A DNA stretch of 64,000 bases from Saprospiraceae bacterium (GCA_020629965.1 JAHDCG010000001.1:84802-148801); one strand, 5' to 3'; shown: positions 27,180 through 36,016, counted from the first letter of the stretch. Made by a program: numbers and translations. The notes: a model not told the origin generated them from the letters alone.

Positions 27180-28634
27180 TCAATACTTCACACAGACATT
27201 TTTGGCTTCGGTAAAAAAGCGCAATGCTTCCAAACCGCCTTCGCGCCCGACACCCGAATTTTTCACTCCGCCGAAAGGCGTGCGCAAATCGCGCAGCATC
27301 CAGCAGTTGACCCACACGATGCCCGATTGTAGTTTTTCGGCGACGCGGTGTGCGCGGGAAATATCCTGCGTCCAGACCGTCGCCGCCAGACCGTAGTCGA
27401 TGTCATTGGCGAGTGCAATCGCTTCTTCTTCCGTGTCGAAAGGCTGCAAAGTCACCACCGGTCCGAAAATTTCCTCCTGGTTGGTGCGGCAGTTATTGGA
27501 TAAACCCTCGATAACCGCAGGACGCAAAAACGCGCCGCCTTCGTACTCGCCCGGCACCTCGACCTCCGTGCCGCCGCAAAGAATCGTACCGCCTTCGACC
27601 TCCGCGAGCTGCAGATAGCTTTGCACTTTTTCTTTGTGTGCCTGCGAAGATAATGCGCCCAAATCCGTGACGGCGGAGAAAGGGTCGCCGACTTTCAAAA
27701 ATTGTGTGCGCTTCACAAATTCATCGCGGAATTTTTCGTAAATCGACCGCTCGATGTAGATGCGCGAACCGCAAAGACAGATTTGTCCGTTATTGGAAAA
27801 AGAAGATTTGAGCGTCGTGACCATGGTTTTTTCAAAATCACAATCCGCAAAAATCAAGTTCGGATTTTTGCCGCCCAACTCCAAAGAGAGCTTTTTAAAC
27901 ATCGGTGCCGCCGTCGCCGCAATGCGTTTGCCCGTCGAGGTGCCGCCCGTAAAAGAAACCGCTTTAATTTTCGGATGCTCGACGATGGCCTGTCCCGCTT
28001 TTTGTCCGTAGCCGTGCACGATGTTGAGTACACCCGCCGGCAGTCCGGCTTCCATGCAGGCTTTGGACAGCAGATAGGCGGTCATCGGGGTAACTTCCGA
28101 AGGCTTGGCGACGACGCAGTTGCCGGTGGCGAGCGCGGGAGCAATTTTCCAAGAGAAAAGATAGAGCGGTAAATTCCACGGCGAAATGCAACCGACCACG
28201 CCGACGGGTTGCCGCAAAGTAAAGTTTATCGCCTCCCCCGGTACGTGGTGCGACTCCGAACTAAAGTGCGTAATTGCCGTTGCAAAAAACCGAAAATTCG
28301 CCTGACTGCGCGGAATATCGACGGTACTCGCCAACGAAAACGGCTTGCCGCTGTCGATACTTTCGGCGCGGGCGAGCGGCTCGGTGTATTGCTCGATGAT
28401 GTCTGCCAAGCGACTCAAAATACGGTAGCGTTTTTCGGTCGTCATGCCCGACCAAAGCGGAAAAGCACGCTCGGCGGCTTCGTAGGCTTTTTGCACATCG
28501 CTCGCCTCGGAGTCGGGAATGTGCGCATAGACCTTGCCCGTAGCGGGGTTGACATTGTCGAAATAAGCACCCGAGTCGGCGGGTACGAGTTTGCCGTCGA
28601 TGTAATTTTTGATGTATTTATCCGGAGAAAGCAT
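27180..28634 (-). CDS. Aldehyde dehydrogenase, ALDH8A1 / 2-aminomuconic semialdehyde dehydrogenase type
   Basis: A 484-residue full-length ALDH. It shows the NAD site FTGGTSTGKRI, the general base Glu in LELGGKNP (near 251), the catalytic Cys in NNGQICLCGSRI (near 285) and the C-terminal PFGGVKNSGVGREGG. Family-specific stretches NFRFFA, ISPWNLPLYLFSWKIAPA and HRVAEKLQSGIVWVNCW strongly resemble ALDH8A1, which oxidises 2-aminomuconic semialdehyde in kynurenine/tryptophan catabolism. No other kynurenine genes lie within the window, so the pathway assignment is inferred. Related hydroxymuconic semialdehyde dehydrogenases are an alternative. Cytoplasmic. Confidence 0.88.
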   Translation of the reverse strand: MLSPDKYIKNYIDGKLVPADSGAYFDNVNPATGKVYAHIPDSEASDVQKAYEAAERAFPLWSGMTTEKRYRILSRLADIIEQYTEPLARAESIDSGKPFSLASTVDIPRSQANFRFFATAITHFSSESHHVPGEAINFTLRQPVGVVGCISPWNLPLYLFSWKIAPALATGNCVVAKPSEVTPMTAYLLSKACMEAGLPAGVLNIVHGYGQKAGQAIVEHPKIKAVSFTGGTSTGKRIAATAAPMFKKLSLELGGKNPNLIFADCDFEKTMVTTLKSSFSNNGQICLCGSRIYIERSIYEKFRDEFVKRTQFLKVGDPFSAVTDLGALSSQAHKEKVQSYLQLAEVEGGTILCGGTEVEVPGEYEGGAFLRPAVIEGLSNNCRTNQEEIFGPVVTLQPFDTEEEAIALANDIDYGLAATVWTQDISRAHRVAEKLQSGIVWVNCWMLRDLRTPFGGVKNSGVGREGGLEALRFFTEAKNVCVKY

Positions 28635-28710
28635 AGAAAGTAGTGTAGGAGCAAGAAGTCAAATACCTTGAAACTTCCGCCTGTGGTTAATCGTACCGTA
28701 TCGCAAAAGT

Positions 28711-28781
28711 TAGTTTAAGTTTTTAGTTGTTTAGCTGTGAGGCTTGTTCTAAACGCCTAAACCTACTAAACTCTTAAACAA
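28711..28781. repeat. Inverted octamer array (NNGTTTAG)
   Basis: Left arm TAGTTTAA, GTTTTTAG, TTGTTTAG (from 28711). Right arm CTAAACGC, CTAAACCT, CTAAACTC, TTAAACAA (28749-28781). 28766-28781 is the exact reverse complement of 58456-58471 (16 bases). It lies upstream of the aldehyde dehydrogenase. Confidence 0.85.
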
Positions 28782-28904
28782 GAAAAATTCAAAAGAATTT
28801 TTCTTATACGGTTATTCGTTTTATGTTCCAAAAATATGTAATACTTTGAGAAGCGGGCATTTTAAAGGAAAGAATAATAATTTTTTATTTTTTTTCTTGA
28901 AAAG

Positions 28905-28936
28905 TTTGCACAGTAAAAAAAATACCCTCATATTTG
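28905..28936 (+). promoter_or_regulatory. Promoter of tRNA-Val
   Basis: TTTG at 28905-28908, a 20-base spacer, then CATATTTG at 28929-28936 (one mismatch to TAnnTTTG). The tRNA begins 37 bases later. Confidence 0.65.
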
Positions 28937-28973
28937 CACCCGCTTTGGAAGCATAGCGACTTTTTACAGAAAA

Positions 28974-29048
28974 GGGCAATTAGCTCAGTTGGTTCAGAGC
29001 ACCTCGTTTACACCGAGGGGGTCGGAGGTTCGAATCCTTCATTGCCCA
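28974..29048 (+). tRNA. tRNA-Val (anticodon TAC)
   Basis: A 75-base cloverleaf: acceptor GGGCAAT / ATTGCCC, D-arm GCTC...GAGC, anticodon stem CCTCG / CGAGG with loop TTTACAC giving anticodon TAC, and T-arm GGAGG TTCGAAT CCTTC. The CCA end is not encoded. It has its own promoter and terminator. Confidence 0.95.
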
Positions 29049-29054
29049 CAAATT

Positions 29055-29090
29055 AAGCCTTCCGAAATTGATTTTTCGGAAGGCTTTTTT
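29055..29090 (+). terminator. tRNA-Val terminator
   Basis: A 13-bp stem, AAGCCTTCCGAAA / TTTCGGAAGGCTT, is followed by a T-run directly after the tRNA. Confidence 0.9.
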
Positions 29091-29102
29091 CGTTTTTGGA
29101 CG

Positions 29103-29151
29103 AGATTACAGGATTTTTTTAAGACAGGATTTGAGGATTTTTTGGATTTTT
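29103..29151. repeat. Single-arm (ACAGGATTT)-type repeat
   Basis: GGATTT occurs four times at irregular spacing. The unit matches that of the nonamer hairpin at 39077-39143, but only one arm is present. Confidence 0.55.
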
Positions 29152-29228
29152 TCCGATGTTCCGGAGAGACGCGTTTTCCCGCGTCTTTACAAAAGCCTTC
29201 TACTGAATTTTATCGTATTTGTGCAGTA

Positions 29229-29264
29229 AAAAAGCCGAGAAAACTTTGAGTCTTCTCGGCTTTT
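29229..29264. terminator. Intrinsic terminator, orphan
   Basis: AAAAAGCCGAGAA / TTCTCGGCTTTTT stem with a 10-base loop. No gene ends here on the plus strand, so it may be left over from a lost gene or give extra insulation of the tRNA. Confidence 0.75.
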
Positions 29265-29286
29265 TCCGTTGACGGATAACTATTTA

Positions 29287-29366
29287 GGTGTCTGACGCTA
29301 CCCTTGATGAAAAGCGAAAATATTGCAGATAAAATCCGGGGTTTAAAAAAAAAAGCGTCTGACACC
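29287..29366. repeat. Inverted repeat GGTGTCTGACGCT
   Basis: 29287-29299 (GGTGTCTGACGCT) and 29354-29366 (AGCGTCTGACACC) are complementary at 12 of 13 positions across a 54-base AT-rich spacer. It lies immediately before the 166-bp hairpin. Confidence 0.75.
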
Positions 29367-29370
29367 GATG

Positions 29371-29536
29371 TTAAGTAGGTGACGGTATTTATTTCGGTAA
29401 ATTTAAGGACAAGATTTTTTCGTATATTTTCTTTAAAAAATCAGTGCATAGCCGTAGCTACGGACTTATTTTTTGGAGGAAATAGGCGGAAAAAGATGTT
29501 TTTAAATTACCGAAATAAATGTTGTCACCTACTTAA
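29371..29536. repeat. Long hairpin element, copy 1 (166 bp)
   Basis: The outer arms TTAAGTAGGTGAC and TTTATTTCGGTAA are repeated in inverted orientation at the other end. The complementarity continues imperfectly to a central palindrome CCGTAGCTACGG. On the minus strand the core reads CCGTAGCTACGGCTATGCA, shared with copy 2 at 44937-45104. No open reading frame. Confidence 0.85.
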
Positions 29537-29591
29537 TTATGCCGTATGTTTTAGATGTGTGAATGTTTACGTTTAAAAAAACAGCAAAAAT

Positions 29592-32500
29592 TTATCTCAC
29601 TATCATCCGCTTTACCGCGCTGTAACCGCCGCTTTCCAAATGATAAAAAAGTAATCCGCTTGCTCCGTTCAGTTCCGTTTTTTGCAGCGTCAAAGTGTTA
29701 AAACCCTTGGCGGCGTTCACTTTTCTGCGCAAAATTTCTTTGCCCGCCGCATCAAAGATGCGTAGCGTGACTTCGTCTGCCTGCGGCAGGTTGAAAGTAA
29801 TTTGCGTTTCGGTCGCAAAGGGATTCGGCGTGTTTTGGTATAAAGCAAAATCGCTTGCAACGCTTTCCGAGAAAGTCAAACCGATATTTTCTACGGAGTA
29901 ATTACCGCCGTTTTTACGATAAACTTCGCTGCGTAAAATTTCATTATCGACACGCAACGCAGATTTTAAGTCAGTCGCGGTCTTCGTCGTAAAGCGCAGT
30001 GCAAAACTCAAATTTTCCTTTTGCCCCGTCGCATTTTCAAAACTCAAAGCAATCTTACCCGCCGCTTTTTGTGTTACATTAAATGCGGACAATTCAATGC
30101 CGTTTTCCGCGATGACTTCCGTTAGTTCCAGTTTTTCCGCAGCGAAATTTAAACTCATTTGCAAACCCGCAATGTCCGCTAAATCCGCTTTTGAAAAATG
30201 TACAACCGCACTTTCACCCGCCGCCAAACTTTGATTTTTTAAATCAAAAATAAAGTCCGCCTCACTTCTCTCTCCCGTTTCATCGCCCGAAAAATTCAAG
30301 CCGTTGACCGAGTTATTGAGGTCGCCGATTTTTACGGCAACGAAGTCGATTGCCGCGTCTTCCGTCAGATTATTGACGTTCGCAAACTCGGGGAAACCCG
30401 TTTCCCACGGGTTATCGGGGTTCGGAAATTCGTAAGCCGCATCCACAAAACGCCAAGAGGTATTGCTTTGAAAAGTCTCGTCAATGCCCAAGACCAAACG
30501 ACGCAAAGCCACGACGTCGGCGGTCGTAATCGTCGTGCTGTTGTTGATGTCCGCCGCAATGCGCTTGTACGGTGAGTCCAAAATTTGCAGTCCTAAAATG
30601 TGCTGCTTGATAAGCACCACGTCCAAAGTCGAAATACCGTTCAGCGGATTGATGTCTTTTTCGGGCACCAGAGTATAGTCGCCGCCCTCGTTGACGTCGA
30701 TGCTGTAATAGCCCTCCTCGTCGGTCATCGACATGGCATCATCATTGACCGCAATCTCCGTGTCCGCCACATCTTCTGCGATTTCGGTGCGCACGTAGCC
30801 GCTGATGTTACGCATATTTCCGCAATCCGCCATCGTATTCTGCACCTGCAAAGTCACTTGACAGACGTCGGTATTCATGCCCTCGTCGGTGACGTGCATC
30901 AAGACGGTATTATTGCCGAGGTCGTCGCAGGTAAAGATTTGCAAGGAATCAAACGGATTGGGCGTGTAGGAAAAAAGCAGGTCTTCGGGTGCGGTGCAAT
31001 TATCAAAACTGCCCGCATCGAAGTTGCGCACATTGTATTCAATCATGCCCGTTTCCATCAGCACAACGACCAAAGTATCGAAGCAATAAGGCGTCGGTGC
31101 TTTGTTGTCCTGTACCTGCAAAATGTAATCGCAGTTTGAAGAATTTCCGCAGCCGTCGTCGGCAAAAAGGAAGACTTCGTAAAAGCCGGGCAGCAAATCT
31201 TCGTAAGGTCCGAAACCCTGACTGCTCATCAAAACATTGTCGCTGTCGTCGGTCGGAATGCGCTGTAAGGTCGAAGAGAGTTGCAAATTCGGACTACAAT
31301 CCATCAGCGTATCGGGGCCGAAAACGAAAATCGTGGTGTCGCAATTCGGGTTGATAATTTTTACAAAAGGATTGGGCGGACAAACCAAAACCGGCGGCTC
31401 GTCGTCGCTGACGGTAATGCTCTGCACATCGGAAAAAATGCCGCCCGCCGCCGGATTGTCGGGGTCGTAAGTACACCAATTGATGACCGTCCAGGTGCGT
31501 TGTATGGTCAGGCAGGCACCGTCGGTATCGAAGGTTTCGTCGTTGCGCGAAATTGCAATTTGCGAACAAGGTACGTCATCGACTATCGGAAATTGAAAAC
31601 CGACGGGCAGGCTGTCGGGTGCCAAACTTTCCAAACTCGTGCCGCAGACCGCCAAGTCAAAATCATCGGGAAATTCGATGTCCGCAGCGGTCAGAAAGTT
31701 ATTATTTTCAAGCGTAATCGTCTGCGTACAAGTCGCCGTATTGCCGCTCGCATCGGTAATCGTGTAGGTGCGCGTGACAATGCCCGTGCCGCAACTGTTG
31801 ATATTTTCGACGGTCGTTTGCTGCGTCGGCATTACGCCGCAGGTCTCGGTGATGGTCGGTATGGTGAAAAAATCCTCGAAGTTTTCGGTGCAGTCGATGG
31901 TGATGTCATTGGGAGCACACATCAGCTCGGGCGCGGTGTTGTCGGTTACGTTGACCTGCACTTCGCAGGTGTTACTGTTGCCGAAAGCGTCGGTGACTTG
32001 TACGTCGATAATTACGGTTGTATTCGCATCCGCACAGTCGAACACGACGGTCGGTGTGAAGGGCAAAGCATCGCGGCTGACCGTAAAGTCGATGCCCGTG
32101 CAACCGTCAAAAGAGCCGTCGTCAAATTCTTCGGCGGCGACTTCGGCGGTGCCGCTCGGGTTTAAGGTTATCGCGGTAATTTCATCGCAAACTGCGGTCG
32201 GAGTCGCGCCGTCGGTAACGGTCAGGGCGGTGGTACAGTCGGCAAAATTTCCGCATTCGTCCGTCGCGGTGTAGTTTAAAAAAGTGTTACCAATTTGTAA
32301 GTTGCTGATGACATTATCGGTGATAATGCCGCCCGGCGAAAAGATTTGTGAAGTCGTCGTGCCGCAGGCATCGGAAATTTGCGCCGCCGGCAAAACGAAA
32401 GTTGCCGTGCAATCTTCGCCCGAGGTGCTGACCGAGATTGCATCCGGGCAAACGATAGTAGGCGCGGTAATATCTTGTATTTTAATGACCTGCTCCGCCA

Positions 32501-34145
32501 AAATGGTATTGGTCGGCGTTGAAGAATTATTACACCAATCCATCACCGTCCAAGAGCGCACGATTTTGAAGCTGTTGCCGCAGGTTTCGATGACGTTATC
32601 AGTGAAAAAAGAGTTGAAATTACAGACGTTGTTATTCACAATCGGCACGCCGTTGAGCAGCGGCCGGCCGGTGACGCTCGGGTTGGTATTCGGCACGGTG
32701 CCGCAGTCGAACACCGCGTCGGTCGGAAAGGTCACGTCGATTAAATCCGCGCGTTCGATTTCGATGATTTGTGTGCAGTTAGCGGCGGTTTGGTTGCCGT
32801 TATTGTCAAATGCGGTGTAGATGCGTTCGATGCGGCGCAGCAAACCGTTGGGGTCGTCGCAGTCAAATTCCGTGGTATTCGAGTCGATTAAAGTCGCACT
32901 TTCGGCGCCGTCGCAGTTGTCGGCGGCGGTCGGGGCGGGAATGCTGCCGGCGTTTGTCGTGCATTGAATAACAATCGGCGCAGCGGGGCAGTCGATGACC
33001 GGCGCGAGTTTGTCTTCGAGAGTGACGGTTGCTTCGCAAGAGTTGCCGTTACAATTTTCGGTGACGCGCACGGTGAGTTCTTCGTCCGCAAAGGCGTCGG
33101 TTACAGGATTGGCAATCGGCGTAAAACCGTCCAAAACTTCTATCGTAAAAATATTAAAACTCTCGTACTCCCCTTCCAAAATCATGTCGGCGGTGAGGAG
33201 TGTTTCGCAATTCTGCTGAAAAGAAATTTGTAAATTATCGTTGCAGGACAGCGTGCCGACCGGACCGGTGACATCTACTTCCTGTTGTATGGCTTGAGTC
33301 GCGCCGCCCGTTTCCGAGAAATTAAATTCAACGACGTAGCTGCCCGTGCCTAAAGCGGCGGGGTCGAAAACGGTTGCGTTTGCGGTATTTGTCGAGCCGT
33401 CGTCATTAAAAATCGTGAAGGTACCGGTGCCGTCCGCGCCGCCGTTATCGGCTTGCAGCGTAACCGCAGGAGAGGTCAGGCAGTAGCCCGCCGCGAGGTC
33501 GATAAATGCGGGATTCGGGTAAGCACACGCGCCCGCCGCAAGGGTAGCCGTGAGGACGTCCGTACCGTTGGTAACGGTGAGGCTGTAGCCCAAATTCTCG
33601 ACGTGTACGCCCATAATGCGATAAACACCCGACCCTGCGAACGACTCCGTAAGCGGGGTGCCGGGTGCTATCGGTGTAGGGGAAGCAGGGGGAGGGAGAC
33701 TGCTGATGTCGAAAAAACCGTCGGCGGAAACGACTGTCCAGTTTTCGCCGGTCACGGAGGTGACTCTGACGAAGTCGATGAACTGTCCGTTTTCCAAAGT
33801 AGTGGCGTTGCCGCCGGAGCCGAGGGGGTTTTCGCGCAGGTTGCAGGAAAATTCTGTGTCGATGACGGGCATCATTGCACCGGCGAGAGCGACCGGTGTC
33901 GCTCCCGCAGTGCCTGAATTATGCAGTGTTGCATAGTCGGTTTTTGAGCTGACCTCGGTGTGCAGCGGGGGGAGCGCACACGTATTCGACTCAAAGAAAA
34001 AAGAGTGGGTTGTCGTCAAATTGTTCTCAAAAGTATCTGCCGCAGAAAGTTGCGTGCAGGCAAAAACGGCCGCCCCGAAGAGCAGCGAAAAAAGACCGAG
34101 CCGCCGGAGGCGGTTTAAATTTTTGATTGTAAGGTTGTGTTTCAT
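29592..34145 (-). CDS. T9SS-secreted HYR-repeat protein with dockerin-like and cohesin-like segments
   Basis: A 1517-residue extracellular protein. The signal peptide (LFSLLFGAAVFACTQLSAA) is followed by about six HYR-like/Ig modules, each opening with a D-x-x-x-P-x-x-x-C motif (DKLAPVIDCPAAP, DITAPTIVCPDA, DNTAPELMCAPND, DNKAPTPYC) and rich in paired Cys. Next comes a carboxypeptidase-regulatory-like segment (ISGYVRTEIAEDVADTEI). A dockerin type I-like pair follows (DINPLNGISTLDVVLIKQHI and DINNSTTITTADVVALRRLV), then a cohesin-like beta domain. The end is a type A T9SS sorting domain (YQNTPNPFATETQITFNLP to the final KRMIVR). The architecture fits an adhesin or surface matrix protein; the ligand is unknown. 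A possible promoter TAAATTTG (minus strand, 34373-34380) would give a long leader containing a heptamer array. Confidence 0.88.
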   Translation of the reverse strand: MKHNLTIKNLNRLRRLGLFSLLFGAAVFACTQLSAADTFENNLTTTHSFFFESNTCALPPLHTEVSSKTDYATLHNSGTAGATPVALAGAMMPVIDTEFSCNLRENPLGSGGNATTLENGQFIDFVRVTSVTGENWTVVSADGFFDISSLPPPASPTPIAPGTPLTESFAGSGVYRIMGVHVENLGYSLTVTNGTDVLTATLAAGACAYPNPAFIDLAAGYCLTSPAVTLQADNGGADGTGTFTIFNDDGSTNTANATVFDPAALGTGSYVVEFNFSETGGATQAIQQEVDVTGPVGTLSCNDNLQISFQQNCETLLTADMILEGEYESFNIFTIEVLDGFTPIANPVTDAFADEELTVRVTENCNGNSCEATVTLEDKLAPVIDCPAAPIVIQCTTNAGSIPAPTAADNCDGAESATLIDSNTTEFDCDDPNGLLRRIERIYTAFDNNGNQTAANCTQIIEIERADLIDVTFPTDAVFDCGTVPNTNPSVTGRPLLNGVPIVNNNVCNFNSFFTDNVIETCGNSFKIVRSWTVMDWCNNSSTPTNTILAEQVIKIQDITAPTIVCPDAISVSTSGEDCTATFVLPAAQISDACGTTTSQIFSPGGIITDNVISNLQIGNTFLNYTATDECGNFADCTTALTVTDGATPTAVCDEITAITLNPSGTAEVAAEEFDDGSFDGCTGIDFTVSRDALPFTPTVVFDCADANTTVIIDVQVTDAFGNSNTCEVQVNVTDNTAPELMCAPNDITIDCTENFEDFFTIPTITETCGVMPTQQTTVENINSCGTGIVTRTYTITDASGNTATCTQTITLENNNFLTAADIEFPDDFDLAVCGTSLESLAPDSLPVGFQFPIVDDVPCSQIAISRNDETFDTDGACLTIQRTWTVINWCTYDPDNPAAGGIFSDVQSITVSDDEPPVLVCPPNPFVKIINPNCDTTIFVFGPDTLMDCSPNLQLSSTLQRIPTDDSDNVLMSSQGFGPYEDLLPGFYEVFLFADDGCGNSSNCDYILQVQDNKAPTPYCFDTLVVVLMETGMIEYNVRNFDAGSFDNCTAPEDLLFSYTPNPFDSLQIFTCDDLGNNTVLMHVTDEGMNTDVCQVTLQVQNTMADCGNMRNISGYVRTEIAEDVADTEIAVNDDAMSMTDEEGYYSIDVNEGGDYTLVPEKDINPLNGISTLDVVLIKQHILGLQILDSPYKRIAADINNSTTITTADVVALRRLVLGIDETFQSNTSWRFVDAAYEFPNPDNPWETGFPEFANVNNLTEDAAIDFVAVKIGDLNNSVNGLNFSGDETGERSEADFIFDLKNQSLAAGESAVVHFSKADLADIAGLQMSLNFAAEKLELTEVIAENGIELSAFNVTQKAAGKIALSFENATGQKENLSFALRFTTKTATDLKSALRVDNEILRSEVYRKNGGNYSVENIGLTFSESVASDFALYQNTPNPFATETQITFNLPQADEVTLRIFDAAGKEILRRKVNAAKGFNTLTLQKTELNGASGLLFYHLESGGYSAVKRMIVR

Positions 34146-34175
34146 GGATATAATTTGTGTTGTTCAAAAGAGAGT

Positions 34176-34203
34176 CGAATTACGATGTACGAATTACGAT
34201 GTA
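34176..34203. repeat. Heptamer array (CGAATTA/CGATGTA)
   Basis: CGAATTA, CGATGTA, CGAATTA, CGATGTA, in the leader region of the HYR gene. 34183-34206 is identical to 51419-51442 (24 bases). Confidence 0.9.
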
Positions 34204-34206
34204 CGA

Positions 34207-34693
34207 GGGGGCAGTCGCTTCGGGTGTCGGTTAATTATTTGACTGCCGTATTTTTTTATAAAAATGTAACTGCTTAATCGGTAAAGGCGGGAAAAATGTT
34301 TCGTAAAGTGCGAGTCGTCTGAAAACTTTGTAAACGACTGATTCTACGAAAACTTAAATATTATTTTTTTCGCAAATTTATAGCTTTTCCTTTCTTGTTC
34401 CAATCAAAACATTAAAACTTTTTTATATACATCAAAAACATGTCCAAAAAAAGTTATATGATTACCCGAAATATGGTATTTTTTGTTAATATTTTTGAGA
34501 ATGAGCAAAAGCGGCACAGTGCGTGCTTTTAGGAAGGTTCGTTTTTTGCGGAAACGAGGAGACACGATAATTTTTTAACAAATTATCTATCTTTTTGCAG
34601 GGTCAAAACGTTACTTGCTATGAGAATGCACCAAACACATTATGCCGTAATCCGGAAGGCTCTGTTTTCTCATTTATGTAAGCAAAAAAAATC
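34207..34693. other. AT-rich divergent intergenic region
   Basis: It must hold the promoters of the HYR gene (minus) and the HD/Pycsar-like gene (plus). CAAATTTA at 34373-34380 reads TAAATTTG on the minus strand, an exact TAnnTTTG match. For the plus strand no exact box was found. No open frame of note. Confidence 0.4.
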
Positions 34694-35884
34694 ATGACTG
34701 ATACTCAAATCGAAAACCTGCAAGTCTCTAAAATACAAGCTACCGAAGCACATGTGCAGCATCTTTTGGAACAAAAAATTCCGAAAGAAATGGCAAAGAT
34801 GAAGGAGAAAAGCACCCGCAAAATGCTCAAAGCGGCGCAGCGTTTGGCGGACGAAGTCGAGCTGCCTGCGGATGACCGCTATATTTTGGAACTCGCCGTG
34901 GTCTTTACCAATGCAGGCTACTCAGAGTCTTTGCACAATCCTTACTTTCACAGCAGCAAAGTGGCAAAAGCATACATGAGTGCCGAAAAGTTTGCGGAAA
35001 AAACCATCGAGCGCGTTAGTCAGTGCCTGAACACCAATCTGCCGGAAGCCAAGCCGCGCGACCTCACCGAGGAGGTTTATCAGGATGTGCGGGCGAGTCT
35101 GTACGCCGATAAAAAATATGTCAAAAAGACGCTGCCGAAAATACAGGCGGAAGAACAAATCGAGGCGCGTAATCCGATTAAGTCCGCCGAATGGCTGCGC
35201 GAACACCGGGCGGAATTGAAAGAAATTGAATTTAACACCGAGCCGGCGCAGGAATTGTACGAGAAGCGGTTGAAAAAGAATTTGAAAAAAATCAAGAAAC
35301 TGCGTAAGAAAAAAGAGAAGGGCATTTCTAAATACGAAGCGCCGATTGACAAAAGCAAAAGTGCGCAGGTCATCCTGAAAACCGCGCTGCGCAACCACAT
35401 CGACCTCACCAATATTGCCGACGGCAAGTCGAATATCATGCTGAGTATCAATGCGATAATTATCACGATTGCCGCACCGTTGCTAACGCGCTACATTGCC
35501 GACAACGGTTATTTGATTATTCCGATGACGGTTTTGATTATTACTTGCGTGACTTCGATTATCTTTGCCGCCCTCGCGACCCGACCGATTAAAATGGACG
35601 GCGAAACGAACATCGATAAGGTGATGGACAGACCGGGCAGCAACCTTTTCTTTTTCGGTAATTTTTTCAACGTGCCGCTGCTCGACTATCAGCGCGGTAT
35701 GAAACAGGTTTTGCGTGATACGGAAGTGTTGGAGCGCAGCATTATCAACGATTTGTACTTTCTCGGTCTGGCTTTGGGGAAAAAATTTAACCTGTTGCGC
35801 GTCTGCTATTTAGTGTTTATGGTGGGTATTGCCTGCTCGGTTTTGGCTTACGCCTTGACGCTTTATTTTACGGAGTTGAATTGA
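34694..35884 (+). CDS. Degenerate HD domain fused to Pycsar-effector-type (DUF5706) membrane domain
   Basis: A 396-residue protein. The N-terminal half has the helical pattern of an HD phosphohydrolase, but the usual FHDTGY reads FTNAGY near residue 73 and the first metal His region reads MKEKSTRKMLKA, so the His-Asp dyad is absent. A Lys-rich linker (LKKIKKLRKKKEKG) follows. The C-terminal part (about 229-396) is recognisable as the Pycsar effector family: TALRNHIDLTNIADGKSNIM, two membrane helices, NLFFFGNFFNVPLLDY, DLYFLGLALGKKFNLLRV and a last membrane helix. In Pycsar systems such effectors respond to cCMP or cUMP and disrupt the membrane. Here no cyclase is adjacent. A housekeeping or nucleotide-sensing role is equally possible. 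The gene is single and closed by its own terminator. Confidence 0.75.
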   Translation: MTDTQIENLQVSKIQATEAHVQHLLEQKIPKEMAKMKEKSTRKMLKAAQRLADEVELPADDRYILELAVVFTNAGYSESLHNPYFHSSKVAKAYMSAEKFAEKTIERVSQCLNTNLPEAKPRDLTEEVYQDVRASLYADKKYVKKTLPKIQAEEQIEARNPIKSAEWLREHRAELKEIEFNTEPAQELYEKRLKKNLKKIKKLRKKKEKGISKYEAPIDKSKSAQVILKTALRNHIDLTNIADGKSNIMLSINAIIITIAAPLLTRYIADNGYLIIPMTVLIITCVTSIIFAALATRPIKMDGETNIDKVMDRPGSNLFFFGNFFNVPLLDYQRGMKQVLRDTEVLERSIINDLYFLGLALGKKFNLLRVCYLVFMVGIACSVLAYALTLYFTELN

Positions 35885-35960
35885 GAAAAAGGTTGAGTGG
35901 TTTGATGCTTGTCAGAGTTGGTTGGGTGGTACTTTTCTCTTTTCCGGATAAAAACTAACG

Positions 35961-35998
35961 GCGACCTTTGGGTTCTTTTAACCCGAAGGTCGTTTTTT
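35961..35998 (+). terminator. Intrinsic terminator before cysQ
   Basis: The stem CGACCTTTGGGTT / AACCCGAAGGTCG (one wobble) with a CTTTT loop is followed by T6. It lies in the in-frame extension upstream of the cysQ ATG and so argues for the later start at 36017. Confidence 0.88.
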
Positions 35999-36016
35999 AC
36001 GAATACTCAAGAAATT

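Noticed and set aside
28974-29048. Integration site of a genomic island at tRNA-Val
   Set aside because: No repeat of the tRNA 3' end was seen downstream and no integrase is present in the window.
28989-29249. 86-codon frame overlapping tRNA-Val
   Set aside because: It begins inside the tRNA and crosses its terminator; not a plausible gene.
29371-29536. Retron msr/msd region
   Set aside because: A long hairpin alone is not enough; no reverse transcriptase gene lies nearby.
31281-32165. 294-codon frame opposite the HYR giant
   Set aside because: The HYR protein has repeated cysteine modules and a sorting domain; the opposite frame has no recognisable features.
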